From Saccopteryx bilineata (lineage: Eukaryota > Chordata > Mammalia > Chiroptera > Emballonuridae), in NCBI RefSeq assembly GCF_036850765.1, contig NC_089492.1, forward strand, positions 205,114,681-205,178,680: a DNA stretch of 64,000 nt, written 5' to 3'. The position numbers and the translations under genes were made by a program. Under the pieces are notes generated by a model. It was given only the letters and a program-made list of their open reading frames with translations, was not told the DNA's origin and ran no database searches. This document shows positions 35,805 to 49,535 of this stretch, in pieces (the stretch's first letter is position 1; each line of letters begins with the position of its first letter).

Positions 35805-36175
35805 TTTTTTTTTTTTGTATTTTTCTGAAGTTGGAAACGGGGAGGCAGTCAGACAGACTCCCACATGCGCCTGACCAGGATCCACCCGGCACGCCCACCA
35901 GGGGGTGATGCTCTGTCCATCTGGGGCGTCGCTCTGCTGCAACCAGAGCCATTCTAGCGCCTGAGGCAGAGGCCACAGAGCATCCTCAGCGCCTGAGCCA
36001 ACTTTGCTCCAGTGGAGCCTTGGCTGCAGGAGGGGAAGAGAGAGACAGAGAGGAAGGAGAGAGGGAGCGGTGGAGAAGCAGATTGGCGCTTCTCCTGTGT
36101 GCCCTGGTCGGGAATCAAACCCGGGACTCCTACACGCCAGGCTGACGCTCTACCACTGTGCCAACCAGCCAGGGC
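35805..36175 (-). mobile_element. VES-type SINE (GCCCTGG head)
   Basis: Full-length minus-strand copy: T-rich tail, TTTTTCTGAAGTTGGAAACG, GGATCCACCCGGCACGCCCA, AACTTTGCTCCAGTGGAGCC, GGGAATCAAACCCGGGACTC and a GCCAACCAGCCAGGGC end. Its flanks share AAGATAT with those of the neighbouring SINE. Confidence 0.92.
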
Positions 36176-36400
36176 TAAAATATCTTAATGTAGGCTTTCC
36201 ACTTACCACTCTTTCCAAAAATATGTAACTTAATAGAACCATAAGATCACCAAATAAAATTATATAGATACTAGTTATATTTTACCTTTGAAAGAAAAGG
36301 CTACTTATTACAGTCTTATTTCTTTAGTAAGTAGCTAAAATATCCAATTAATAGGGTTTAACCATCAGACAAAAATTGTGTATAGAATAATGAAAACATG

Positions 36401-36585
36401 GCCTGACCTGTGGTGGTACAGTGGATAAAGTGTCGACCTGGAAATGCTGAGGTCGCCGGTTCGAAATCCTGGGCTTGCCTGGTTAAGGCACATATGGGAG
36501 TTGATGCTTCCAGCTCCTCCCCCCTTCTCTCTCTCCATCTCTCTCTCTCCTCTCTCTCTCCTCTCTAAAAATGAATAAATAAAAA
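36401..36585 (+). mobile_element. VES-type SINE (GCCTGACCTG head)
   Basis: Near-consensus copy with target duplication ATAGAATAATGAAAWCAT (36382 and 36586, one mismatch) and a short AATAAATAAAA tail. Confidence 0.92.
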
Positions 36586-37319
36586 ATAGAATAATGAAAT
36601 CATATTGTCATTATATTTTTATTCCCTTGTTCATGGTTTTTTTTTGAGATGTGATTCATTGTAAGTTATTTTAGTTGTTCTGTTTGCTAATTCTTCATAT
36701 TTTCATATCTTTTCCAACAAAATAATAATACATAAATAATGCCTGACAAGATTTTACAGATTTTTCTCAATTAGTATGCTTTTGTTCTCCAAGCATCTTA
36801 AAATACAGGTGTGGTAAAATAGAAAGAGAATCTGGATGTGAGCTTTCTTACATGAAAAAGAATCAGTCTTCTCTCCTCTGCCACATGCATTGCAAATTCC
36901 AGTTAATGATGCATTAAGTAATACAGAATAGTAATTTTGAACCCAGACATCATTTCAAATACTTCTAGTGAAAAGTAGCTGCTAAATGTAGTTTCATTTT
37001 AAAGCCTCTGTTCTCATTAACAGTGTATTCCAACAACCTTGTTTCAATAGTACTACCATTAACCATGAAACTTAGCTGCTTCTGTTTACTTTTTGAATTA
37101 TAACTATTAAGTTGCCAATTCAATTTATTTTCTCAGTTGTCATTAACCTGAAAGGATATTGTTAATAAGCTAAAGTTTTCTTTATTTTTTTTCTTAGCTT
37201 TCATGGATGCCTGAATTTACTTACCAAACAATTTAGAACACAGGAGCCAATAGAAAATGGAGTCAATTCCTGACACTGTCTTTCACTCCAATCTCTATTA
37301 AAAAGTCTCAGCTTTATTT

Positions 37320-37690
37320 TTATTATTTTTTTTATTTTATTGAGAGAAAGGAAGTCAGATAAACAGACTCCTGCAAGCACCTGGACCAAGATCCACTAGG
37401 CAAACCCACTAGGGGGCGATGCTCTGCCAATCTGGAGACATTGCTTCATTGTTCAAGAATGGAGCCATTTTTTTTTAGCACCTAAAGCTGAGGCCAGGGA
37501 GCCATTCTCAGTGTTCGAGGCCAACTTTGCTCAAAGCAATCAGCCATGGCTGTGGGAAAGGAAGAAAGAGTGAGAGAGAGAGAGAGAAGGGCGAGGGGTG
37601 GAGAAGCAGATCATCACTTCTCCTAAATATGTGCCTTGACCAGGAATCCAACCCATGACATCCACATACTGGACAGATGTTCTAAGGAGG
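37320..37690 (-). mobile_element. VES-type SINE (GCCCTGG head), degenerate
   Basis: Recognisable by CCCACTAGGGGGCGATGCTC, GGCCAACTTTGCTC, GGTGGAGAAGCAGATCATCA and TGACCAGGAATCCAACCCAT, but much diverged at both ends. It is the last young-type SINE before BARHL2. Confidence 0.8.
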
Positions 37691-40600
37691 GTCATTCTTA
37701 GAAAAGAGTTGGAGGAAGATTATTTCCATGTATTTCTCTACTTGCTATGCATTATCAATAACAGCAACAAGAAAAGTCTAGTAGTCACATAACTACTTCA
37801 GAACTATGAAAAAAAGGATGAGTGTAATTAAAAAGTAGACTGTTAGTGCAATTAATTCAAGAGTAAACTGGTGTCGTATAACTCGAGCAATTTTACCAGG
37901 TTCTATTCTTCTCACTGACCTCTAAGAAATGTTAGCCAAAAACCAACTGAAAATAAAAGTTAGTTTTTTTTTAATTATACTATATCACTACCACAGTAAA
38001 TAATGGTGACAAATATTCATTGTGCCCTTAGGATTCTCAAGATAATGTGGAAGGTATTTGAAATACAATGAAAGACCAGCTGGTTTCTTCCATTTAAGGA
38101 ATATGTGTCAATTTACAAACATCACTTGGATATGCTGTTTTTAATTAACCAATGACGTCATACTCAATTGTATACTTTTTGAGTCCCTACTTTACACTAA
38201 GCATTTACCTAGGGATTAGGGACAAGAAACATATTGAGGAGAATGGCTGTTAATTTACTAGTTATGATCAAGAATTATGCACAGGTTAATGTTATTGACA
38301 ACAATCCAGAACTTAGAAACCAGCACTTGGCAAGAAAGAGATGTGAAGACACTTTCCTTAATAAGTAGACTTTGAGTATTTCATTTCAGCATTCCCTGAC
38401 CAATCTACAATAAGAGTTCTCATCTTGCTAAAGAAAACTAGTATTAAGCATTTTCAAACATAACAATCGATGTCTCTCATGCCAGAATGAGATTAGGAAA
38501 AAAACCCGCAAGGGTAAAGTGATCAGCTGAAACATGAGTTGGTATAAATGTTTATGTGCACACTGAGTATTCATGGTAAGCTGAAAATTTTCTTAATGAA
38601 GAAGTATTCGAAGTTTTACAACACTGGTGTTAAGTTGTATGGGATTCCTAAAATGTTGTCACAGTTAACTACAACAAATACAACTATGCCAATTTATTTT
38701 TAATCTGAAATTCGTAAGGTCATGAATCAAATTTTCACCCATGTAACAGATAATGGATTCTTTGATACAGATTTACTTTCATATAGCTATAGAAGGGCTG
38801 ATCTTAGTAGACTGCTAGCACTCACAGCACTTCACTCTAGGGAATATAGAATAAAGAGGGTCACTAATTACAGTTGCCAAAAGCCAAAAGTCAAGTTTTT
38901 CTATAGATATAACTAACTCACAATGTAAACAGCAGAAATACATGTTGAGTGATATCTCAAACATACAGAGTTAAGGTAACTCACAAATTCAAGTCCTTAA
39001 AAATCTGCACTATCCATAGTTATCTATTTTACATACAGTCTTAGAGCAATATTGAGAAACTCCAACATTCATTCCACTATAGTCTTAGACTACAGTTGCT
39101 TTAAGAGATTTCCAATGATACAGAATAATATTGAATATAAACTGTAATTGAAAAATAGAAAACAAAAAAATTTAATGAGGTTTCTAGTAAAAGATAACAT
39201 TTGTTCACAAAAAGAAATGAAAAAAGACAGTATAACATTATATTTTCAGTTTTCATCTAAATAAATATGTCGTTCTGTCTTTTGAGTGATGAGGAACCCC
39301 ATGCCATGGAATTCTTTCTGCCTGTGCAGCAAGTTAAGTGAAAGAAGAGGGTGGGAAGGGGTCAAAAATCAGGTGTTGAGGGATAAAATAATATTATGTT
39401 TCTCGGCCGATTGTTCTAAGTTTGTTTCTAAGGCTGACTTGTGTTGCTTTGAATAACATTATTTGACTCTTACTATTCCAAATATAGCACAGAACTTTTT
39501 TTAATGTTAAATTTTCAATTTAAGGGGATATATTAAAGACCCACTTATGATTCTTTTCTGAATATTTATTATTATATCAAGATTATCAAACCAATGCATT
39601 ATGTTACAAATCTTATATACATACCATGTAAAAATTATTCTATAATGAATAAAAACCCTAATCTCCAAAACCAAGTATTTTAAAATGCATATTTACGAGT
39701 GTTTCTAATACAAGCATCTGTAGCCAGAAGATTGACTCTATTGAGAGAGTTGGGTTTTTTTATTGTTTTGTTTTTAACATGATAGCATTACTTCTCTATG
39801 ACTTGTAAAACTGAAGGTATTTTTTTATGATGCTAATATTGGGAAGTAAAGAAACACTTATATTATGGGCTGTGTGATATAAGGAAAGATATGTACTCTA
39901 TATTACAAAACAGAATAACAGATTCGATCTTCCCCATAACTCAAATCATGTTAAAGAGTGTGTCTTATAATGGGTTTTTATTATGTTCCGTTCATAAAGC
40001 ATTTGTAGTCACTATAATGATAAACTGATAGTTCAACGTTACCGATATAACTCTAAATAGAGTTTTTAAATTCAAAGTCCATGCAGAAATAAGACTAAAA
40101 GCATTACACCATTTTTAAACACTTAAAAGTGCTATAAAATTTTCTTGGACATTGAAATATTTTATATGCATTACAACCTTGTGTTGTATTTATGTAGGGT
40201 AATAATGTAAGTACAGGTATGTAAATCAGTGCAAATTTGTGGTATATAGCTAAAGAGATACTTCTGCTTGCCTTTGGATATTCATGAAAATTAGAAAAAA
40301 AAGTCAAAACTAAATAAATATTTAATATGTCAACACCTGTCATAGCTTTTATGTGTGTGTGCTTTACTACTATTGACTAGCAGTAGTACTGCTACTCTAA
40401 CCAACTTCATTAAAGAATAAAAGAAAAGTAATAAGTCATTTCACACTCTGTCTGACCATTATACAATAATAGCAAGACTTCATGCAAGGGTACAACATTA
40501 TGCCCATCTGCAATCACAGTCTCTTTGCAAAAATCTCAATTCACACTTCACATGCAGCTAACCTTGTTACCATCCCTTCCTAAATCCATCAGTGTTGCAG

Positions 40601-41639
40601 CTGCACGTCTTCACAGCCCAACATCTTAAAATTCATCACTTTGGCACCTAACCATCACTATAGGTCAAGATAAAGAATCCAACCAAGAATAATTAAAGGG
40701 CACCCAGATGTTTAGTTTACTTACCTTAGGCCTTTCCTTTAACATATCTGAATTGACTGTGTGTGATATTTCTTTTATAATTTTAAGATATATGCAATGT
40801 GATTATTTTAAGGGTATGAGACCTGGAACAATATATTTCAGACATTTTTTTACAAGTATAGTTCTTTGTAGTTGAAATTTGAACAAGAGGCATGATAATG
40901 AGTAGGTTGAGGGAAAGAAAGGTGTTATCTCATTAAGGTAATTACTAAGACATCCTCACCATTATAGCTGTTTGAAAATGTGGCAATTAAAGTGCCCTAC
41001 ATGGGCTCCTGGAGACAAGAGAACAAGACAGTTCTCTTGGAACTTCTATGTTACGGCTAATGTGTGTCATGTAAATGAAAGGGTAGACTTTTGCTATTTA
41101 ATTCTTTCCCTCAATTCTCTGCCTGCACCCTCAAATTTCTTTCTGGGTTATTTTTTTTCTTTAATCTGAATACAGCTCTGATGAAGGTGTTAGATTGACA
41201 GCCCTAGAAGCTAACGCCTTCTTACCCACAGAATAGTAGGAGCACAGAAAACAGTGGGCAAACTAAGAGGGCAACGTACTATCAACGTAAATTAAAAGAA
41301 ACCTAATCTTCTTCCTCCTTCTTTAGCCAGGTAAGTTTCCTCTGATGAGGAAACTGCCAAATTCATACTCCAAATCAGTGAATCTCAAAGTAGACACACG
41401 TGCCGAAAATGCAAGTAGTGTTCTTAGTTAACTTCACCACTACATATACAAGCTAATTCTCACACCTGTCAGTTTGCTCAGGCTAAACTTACACTATTCA
41501 CTAAAACTCCTGTCTTTGGTCAGTAATTCATTTCCCCTCTTGAGCTGGTCATTCATGGCTTCCACTGCCTTAATCAAGATAAATAATAAAGTGATATGCC
41601 AAGTAACATAAAGAAGCCATTCTTCAAAGTCGTGCTTTT
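37691..41639. other. Intergenic, no gene and no young repeat
   Basis: AT-rich, unique-looking. A MIR/L2-like trace may lie near 38,175-38,230. No coding frame has family features. Confidence 0.5.
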
Positions 41640-42025
41640 ATGCTTATTGAAGCCTTATTTATCTCAAGGAAAACTACCTAAATGTCCAGCAAGGAAAGAA
41701 TAGCTGACCCTATTATGACACATTTAGGAGAGAAAATATTTTGTATCAAATATTATACTTACAAAGAGTTTGAAATAATATAGAGAAATACTGATTCTAC
41801 CTGGGGAAAGCATAAGTAACAGCCCAGATGAAACATGATCACAACTATGTAAAAATTCACAGCAAAAATCTAGAAATAAGCAATCAAATATTAGCAGTAG
41901 TTGTCTTTGAGTAATAGAAGATGAACTTTATTTCTTCTCTCTACTCTTCAGTATTTTATAAATTTTCTACAGTAAGCATGCATTACTTTATAATAAGAAA
42001 GTTATTTTAATAATTTTTACAAAAA
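41640..42025 (+). repeat. Ancient LINE 3' end
   Basis: TTATTTATCTCAAGGAAAAC, ACTTTATTTCTTCTCTCTAC, TCAGTATTTTATAAATTTTC and TACAGTAAGCATGCATTACT resemble the terminal part of an old mammalian LINE (HAL1/L1-like). Subfamily uncertain. Confidence 0.4.
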
Positions 42026-44859
42026 GTCTGTTTCTTTTGTAGTAGAGTTTGACCAGAAAAATTTAATTCCATTAAAACTGAAAGTCAAGAATTATCTGAA
42101 AATGCTGTAATATCTCTTTCCTTCATTTTCTCTATCTTTACAGAAAATAAAAGATGGGGAGAGAGGAGACAGGGATGAAAGAAAAACACCACTAAGCAAA
42201 TACATTGTCAAAAAATACCTAAAACTTAAAGTAGGTACTAAACTAGATGACCTTTGAGATTCCTTCCAGTCCTGGGTTTGGATCAAGATCAGTTCTGTGT
42301 AATATCCAATTACTTATTAATGTGGATGTTGGGAAATAACCTTCTGTCAAGTTTCTGGGCAGAACCAAGTAAGAGTAATGTTCCCCTTAGGGACTAGGTC
42401 ATTTCCGAGAGGAAAAGAAAAGCCTGTGAACATGTTGGCAAGTAAAGAGGCTTCTTCCTGATATGCTACGGAGGTATACGACTCTGCTGTTAACAAGCAG
42501 TGTTTTAAATAGTTCTTTTTTTTTTTATCTTGTTCCAAAAATTTAATGGCAAGATTCAATACATGTACACACTGGATTCAACTTTCAGTATCAGTATACC
42601 TCAATAGAAAAGTTGGCCCATTGACCTTTGCCCCCATAAAAGCATATTGAAATATATAAAATAGCAAAGTAAAAATCAGGAGAATAAAAGCAAGGCAGGA
42701 ATGGAGAGCAGACCCTGACTCTAAAGACCTTTTTTTCCCCCCTAACATCTCCAGGCAACCTTTCTTAAAATAGACTTTATTTTTTAGTCCACGCAGCCTT
42801 TCTTTATTGAATTCACTCATCTGATGCTTCTCACCAGATCCCTGGCCATCAGATCCATTAGCAGTCCCTGAAATGAAAGCAGTCATTATTTCTTTACTAA
42901 ATGAGGTGGAAAGTTCTTAATGTTTATATAAATTCTAATTGCATTCTACCTTAATAAATATCTTTGTGGGAGGACTTTGGGCATGTGAAAATAATTGTGC
43001 CTCTGCAGGGATAATTAGGCCACCAGCCGCACAGTGGCAAGCATGGAAAGGCATAATGTCATCCCTTTGGCCCTGTCAGGTAGGGGCAAAGGGTTGTAAC
43101 CAAAAATGATAACAAGAAGGGTAGAGGAAAGGACTAACAAAAGTTTGGGCCTGGAGTCTGCAACCAGGCACACCTGGGAAGACTCTACACACCGCTGAAG
43201 GAGGAGTAGGCAGAAGCAGTGGAAGCCCAGGCAACTGCACAGGCACTTTCTTACTGTACTCTGACTGGGCAAGGCTAAGGTGGGCAGGCAGAGGGCTAAC
43301 ACGTGACATGAATGGGCGAGACTGTTTCCTGATGCAAATAACTGGCTCTTGGTGATTGATCAACTGTTACATAAATCTAGAGGAATTCATGGAGGAGATC
43401 CAAAATATGATGGCCAGAACTTTCAAAAGCAATCCAGACAAGAAGATTATAAAGTACCTTATGCCGCACTTGTCCATTTGTGCTTTATATTATTTTATGA
43501 GCCAATCTATGCGTAATATTGAAAAATTATGTGTCAGTTATGCATTTGTTCACAGATGAACATGTTTAATGTTATGCTGCAGCGTGCTTACTCAATGATG
43601 ATGGGGAAGTAGAGGTCCATTTGAAATCTGCTTAATTTGATGGAAACTATTCCATAAACTTCCATCATGATCAGAACAAGTTTGTGGAAAATGGGGCAGA
43701 TGAATAATAATTTGACATTTTACAGTGATTTTGGGCTCTGATACAACCCTATTTCCAATGGGCAACTATGTCTGTTAATATCGGGACTGGAATTTCTCTT
43801 CCTATTTATTCTGCAAATGCCCCGCCTGGGAGAGAAAAGAGTTGGTACAAATGAAAGCTGAGCAATCAGCTCTTCCTGTAGTACTTACCAAACATTATTT
43901 GCATCTCTCAGAAGTTATTATATGCCAATTTTCTCAAATGAAAAATCTTAATAAAAAGCTTCAAATCAGATCACTAGAAAATTATTTCAGAGCAGTTCAC
44001 TCAACCAGAAAACTGTCTAGGGAGAAAGAGACCACTGTGGACTTTTCCCCTGGAGGACTCCCACATTTGGAAAAGATATCAAGCAGCTTAGCTTCCTTAC
44101 AATAGTGAGTAGCGCTGACTTCTTCCTTTTCCTAACACTCTATCAACCTATTGGCTTTAGAATGTAGATTATTTTTCCACAATGGGCACTCTAATTTTGT
44201 AGCATAGGAGTAGAGGAACAACGCACCACCAATGCTTAATTCTTCTGTCTTAAGGCGGCATTATATATACATACTGGTTTGTAGAAAACTTTTCCTCCCA
44301 TTTCACCTAACGATGCACTACACGCTTCCTCCAGCCCTTATAGGCTTTGCTGGCTCTCCAATGGTGCCTGGGCTTACAAATGTTGATAACCTGTTATGCT
44401 ACAAGTCTCTATCAGTTTCTAAATTCCACTTGGCATGTCCATCCCTGCAACTAAAATGGCAAAGAGCAAGAGGGGAGCTAAAGGGGAAGTGGGGGGGCAG
44501 GAGGAGGTTAGGGGGATAATCAACAAAAAGGAGTTGGCTTCCAAGAACTAAGGGAAAATCTGAAGGAGGCAATCATTTGCAGCCATGAGGCCTTTTAGGA
44601 GGAGGAGAGGATATGAAAATAGACGCAGATATGAGCTCCCACCTGGGCAAAGGTTATTTTATTATCTTCATAGAAAAAGAAGGCTTTATATTCCCTCCCA
44701 AGCCCACGGAGATGTGAGAGAAGGGCCCTGCTCAGCAGGCCTAACCCAAGTATCGTTCCGTGAAAGCATCTGGATTCCTGTCCCTGGTCTATAGGGTCCT
44801 GATGTGCGCATTCCTCCCTAAATACAGTCTGTAGATGGGCGCAGGAACTTGACTAGGCC
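42026..44859. other. Intergenic, nothing recognised
   Basis: No gene or clear repeat. Composition becomes richer in G and C towards 44,800. Confidence 0.5.
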
Positions 44860-45800
44860 GTCTCAGGGCTGGACCGGAGGAGCGCAAAAGCCCGGCTGGG
44901 GCGCACACCGCAGGAGACCCCGCACTGAGCCGGAACACTGCGGCTGGGCTTGGAGCTGTGCAAACCGCTGGCTGCAGTCCCTTAACAGCGGGTGGGGGAA
45001 CCGCTAAACTTAGGGCCTCTGCACTGAAGGATCAAATCAGGCGGCAAGAGAGAGAGGAATGGGTGGGGGTGGGAAAGAATCAGCTCCACAAAGTGACAAC
45101 GCCCTTTCATCATAAATCAAGTTCAATCTCGGGCTCCCGAAGGTCTTCTTCTTTCAGCGGAGCTCCCGCAGGGACGACCCGCTGTCTCGAGCCACAGAGC
45201 AGCTGGAGCTGGGAGAGTCCCGAACCCGCGGGGAGGGGGCGGCGGTGGAGATTAGGGCCTGGGCTCAACCCGAACTGCAGAGCGGCCTACTCCGGTGCGT
45301 TTCTCCTGGGCTTCCATCGGCCGAGGAGGGGTTTCGCCCAGCACACTCGGGTCTGCGCGAGCGCGGGAAGCAGGAAGTGCCATTTAGAGAGGTTCCACTG
45401 ACGACTTCGCTGTGGCTGTGGCCCAAGGGTTTGGAAGCACCAGATCTGAGGCCCAGCTCCTCCCCGGTCGGCTTCCACTAAGAACTTATTAAATAGGGAC
45501 GGTTTAGAGTTGATCTGTCACTAAGCACTACTTACCCCGAGATCTTTTGGTTTGCGAATTACTTTTTTGATCGGAAGATTTTGTTCTTTGGAATGTGACC
45601 CTGTTTGGACTTACAGCTAATCAGGAAACGCTGCCCGGGAGGTCGCTTTGTAATCACCCAGAGGACGTCCTCCGCGGGCGCCGCGGACCTACCCCGGCGC
45701 GCCCCCGCCCCCTACGGTTGCCTTGGCTTTGCCGGGAACCAGCCGGCCCCGCACTTTGCTCCTGCGCGCGTCCAGGGAGCTGTCTGTGGTGCTAAGAAAG
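44860..45800. promoter_or_regulatory. CpG-rich patch about 4.5 kb downstream of BARHL2
   Basis: GC content and CpG density rise sharply, with the densest part around 45,640-45,780. No ORF in it resembles a known protein. It could be an edge of the BARHL2 methylation-free valley or the promoter of an unannotated noncoding RNA. Confidence 0.5.
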
Positions 45801-48800
45801 AGAAACAGAGCGAGGGACGTGGGGGGGGGGGGGGCAGTCCTGGAAAGGCAGAGAAGAAAGAAACCGAAGATGCCAGGTTGTCTGAGATGGTTCACTCAGC
45901 AACACTCAGACTGAAAGACACCTTCAAAATTCAGCCGGAAGGAGGGGAGAAAAAAAGTCCCTTGATTCATCTCATCGCCCTGAAACAGCTGATCTGGTTT
46001 TTCAACGCAAGAGACCAGTGACACCCCCCTTTCTCTGGAAGCACACCCCCCCAATCCCACACACTTACCCCTACTCATCCCTGGGTAAGGGGGGGCGGTC
46101 AGTCTGTCAGAAGTAAGAAGGGAGGGGCACTGGACCCTGGCCAGGTGACCCAACTCTAGGGGAAGGAGTGGAAGAGGGAAAGGCTGGAACTGATCAGAAA
46201 GTAGGACTGGACAAACACCTAGCGGGAGACTCAGGGAGCCCAGAGGCACTATTCTCGAGTATACCAGGTAAACCCTGGGGAAAGCCTGCACTCACCCTGC
46301 CTCCAACAAATCTCTAGACAACTGCCAAAGCACAGGGCAAGCCACCAAGGATCCAGAGTTATGGAGGAAACACCAGTTTCCTCAGATGTTTGGCTCTGCT
46401 CCTTACTATTCTCACCAGTAGCAAAAAGTCAGTCTCTTTCCAAGCATGTTGACTTCAAGCTGTGCCAGGCTTTTTAGAAAACCAGGCAGCTCTCTTCCAA
46501 TATATTTTTGTAACCACTTGACTTAACAGGAACTAAAGTTTCCCTAGCCCTGGGGAGAGCTTTTCCAAATATTTTTAGAAAGTTAAAAATATAGCAAAAC
46601 AAACTACTCACATGCCTTCTGTTTAAAGAAGGGAGGTGGGATTCGGCAGACTCCTGGAGAAGGGCTGCCTAAGCAGGAGTCAGATGGCAGGGAGGTAGGA
46701 GCAGGGAAGTCTTGGTTTTAGAGTAAGCAGTCTTATTAGCAACAGAGGAAATCGGCTGCCTAATTTGCCATCATGTGGGCTTTCATTTTAAAGGGTGGAG
46801 CAAAAATAAACTGACACAAGGTGGTAGGTATATTTGCTGGAGGCGTGGAGGCAAGCAGTAATCATTACTTTGCCACTCATTGAAAATTGCTGGCTTGAGC
46901 TAAGACAGCTTGCTCTTAGCTGGGGATTCACACTCACTATAGATTTGTGCTAGGTTTGCTGGGGTCCCAGAGCTGGTCTTGAGGTGGGAAAATCTAAGAA
47001 GCCTTTGTGGGTGTTTAAACATCTCTCTAAAAGAAATTTGTTTTCGTAGCAAGCGAAGATTGCCACAGAACGACCGTTTTGACAGTCCCCAACTTAATCA
47101 AAGGAGCAAACCAAATGGAGTCTAGCTGCAGAGTGCCCTTCAGTTGAAAGTGGGGGAAAAAGGAGCGCAGTTCCCAGGGACACTTTTTCTCTGTGCCTTC
47201 ACAACGAACTCCAGAGGCTCTCTCATGAGAAGAGACCTTTGCCTGTTGTCTTGATCCTTGCTTTTCAGAACAGACGAGGTTGCTCCCACCTCCTAGTCAA
47301 ACCCCTAACTTTGTTAGGCAGGCACAAAAGGACAGAAGGACCACTTTTGAATAAAAGGACTGGGTTTGTATTTGACTTTCAATCAGGAGTTTGGGGACAC
47401 TGAACAGAGGGGCACCTGCTGAGGTGTCCTTTGCAGTACTGCTGCAGAAGGAAAAGAATGAACAGAAGGAATCCAGGACTCAACTTTCTTCCTGGAACAA
47501 CCTCCACCCCATCATCCAATTTGCCAACTTAGATGCAACAGGAAGTAATCAAATTTAGAAAGAGAATTGACACTTTCAGCAGCATGGTTGTGGGGGGCAT
47601 GACTTTGAAGAAAAGCAAATTTGGGAAGACTCTGGTGAATCTAAAGTAATTGCTAGCAGCGGTGGTATATAAGGTTAATTTAAAACACGTTGGTTTCCGC
47701 AGTGATAGTGCTTCTACCTGCATTTTCCATCTATGAAGTTCAAGTTCAACCTTGAGAGTGAAGGGGCAGCAGGCAGGCTCCTCAACAGAATGGCTGGTGA
47801 GCTGCTGGTAGGCTGACAGTAACAGATGGGTGTTATAGTCTTCTTTGTATTTGTAGGTTTATGCGTTTTTCCCCACTGGACCTGAGGTCATTCTCTGTAG
47901 GGTATTTGGTGTGTATGAACTCCAGGTCCCACTTGTGCCCTAGCAAACCAGCCCCAGAGCCAGTGCAGACAGTAGCTATAGTATCCCCAAGCCTTGGAAA
48001 GTTCCTTTGTAGGCCTAAGCAGACCATTTTTTTTAGTTACTTAAATTTTACTATAAAACCCAGCAGCAGCTAAAATGGAACAAGGAGCATCTGCTGGGGC
48101 CCGGGGCATTGGGCAATCCCACTATTCACCGTGGCTCCCAGTTTCCAGCCCAGCCCAGGTGTCTGAGTTTTTCCCGCTTAAGTGGGAAGAAAAGGAAAAG
48201 GAACCATCCAGACCACTTTTGCTAGAACCAAACAAGACCAAGACCATTTTTAAAACAAACTGATGAGCAGGAGAGAAATCTACAAACCACTCACTATATT
48301 AGCAAAGGTCTGGTAAAAGGTACCTGAGGCAATTTCCTCCTGGATTTCACTTCTTTCTTCCCTTCTTCTTTCCCACTCCTTCCCAACACACACTCCCACC
48401 GCATTTCACATTTTTAAAAATGTCTTTAAGTCTACTAAGGTTCAAACATCAGAGAAAGTTGAAGGATGCTTCTGGATGTGTTTCCGATGTGTGTCTTACC
48501 CCTTTGACAATGATCTAGGACAGGAGTGAGGATAGAGATCTGAGGATATTAAGGTGGCGATTCTATTCTCTGGCATCTCAGTAAGTAAGCTAGGGGTTGG
48601 AGAAGGTAGAAGCAGTCCCAGAACTGCACCCCCCAATTCATTTTTTCCCTTTTACAGTCCTCAGTGCTGAGCGTGGTGGGGGTGGGTGCTGTGCAGAAAC
48701 CAAGACCTAGCGGAGTTACAAGTATTTACACACCCATTCACACACACTCCTAAAGCAGGCAGCGGGCCTCCTCCATGCTCATTCTGTGGTCCCAACTTAT

Positions 48801-48985
48801 CCAGAGGCTCTGACAAAAAGCTTGGCCTGTATGCCTGTCTTGACCAGAGTTGCATTCTCTCTCCAAGCATCCCAGCACAGCCCACTCACTAGGACAAGAA
48901 GCTTGGTGCGGGACAAGGGGCTGGATGCTCGCCTGGGAATGAGAAGGCAAGGTTCAAAGCCACCACAAGTTAGCCCAGCCTCTCT
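45801..48985. other. Downstream flank of BARHL2, no gene; possible enhancers
   Basis: Unique, repeat-free. The block 46,740-46,960 (AATTTGCCATCATGTGG, GCAGTAATCATTACTTTGCC) looks constrained by eye. Open frames carry no family motifs. Confidence 0.45.
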
Positions 48986-48989
48986 GAGT

Positions 48990-49240
48990 CCCCCGGGCAT
49001 CCTAATTGCGCGCCCTGCAGCCTCCCGCACTCAATACGTCCCGCTGCGCCGGCGCCGGGCCGCGGGCTCCGAAACAGCTGCGAGGCCCGCGGAGCGTGGG
49101 CAGGCCCGCCCAACACTGGGGACCCTGGCTGCTCCCGGAGGGGCACTAGGAGGAGGAGGAGGGGTGAACAGACCTGGTTCAGCTAGGGCTGCCAGGCAGG
49201 CCGGGGCAGCAGGAAAAGTTGACCGCTCACCTAGCAATCA
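48990..49240. promoter_or_regulatory. Small CpG-rich patch just past the BARHL2 3' end
   Basis: A short GC- and CpG-rich block (GCGCCGGCGCCGGGCCGCGG-like core near 49,050) lies 300-500 bp beyond the candidate poly(A) signal. No coding potential is recognised. Confidence 0.45.
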
Positions 49241-49529
49241 CCAACAGCCTACAAGCACAGACTTTCTCCAGCGGCCTCGCGGGCTGCTCTGAAATCATGC
49301 ACTTAAAAGAAAGCAAACCACCAGCATCGGTAATGGCTCAGAAGAGGCCAGGATGTAAAATGGAGCTGTTTTTATACAAGGCAACCCAGCGTCTTTATAT
49401 ATTTTATAAATTCCTAATATCCTGGGAAGGATTTTTTTTCTCTAAACCAAATGTGGCACTTCATCACAATACATTCTGCTTTAGTAAAATCAGCTCCCTT
49501 GGATTTCATCACTTGTTAAAAAGATAAAC

Positions 49530-49535
49530 TTTATT
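49530..49535 (-). terminator. Candidate polyadenylation signal AATAAA for BARHL2
   Basis: TTTATT on the plus strand reads AATAAA on the gene strand, about 750 bp after the stop codon. A second copy at 49,581-49,586 would be used first. Which one is used cannot be decided from sequence alone. Confidence 0.4.
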
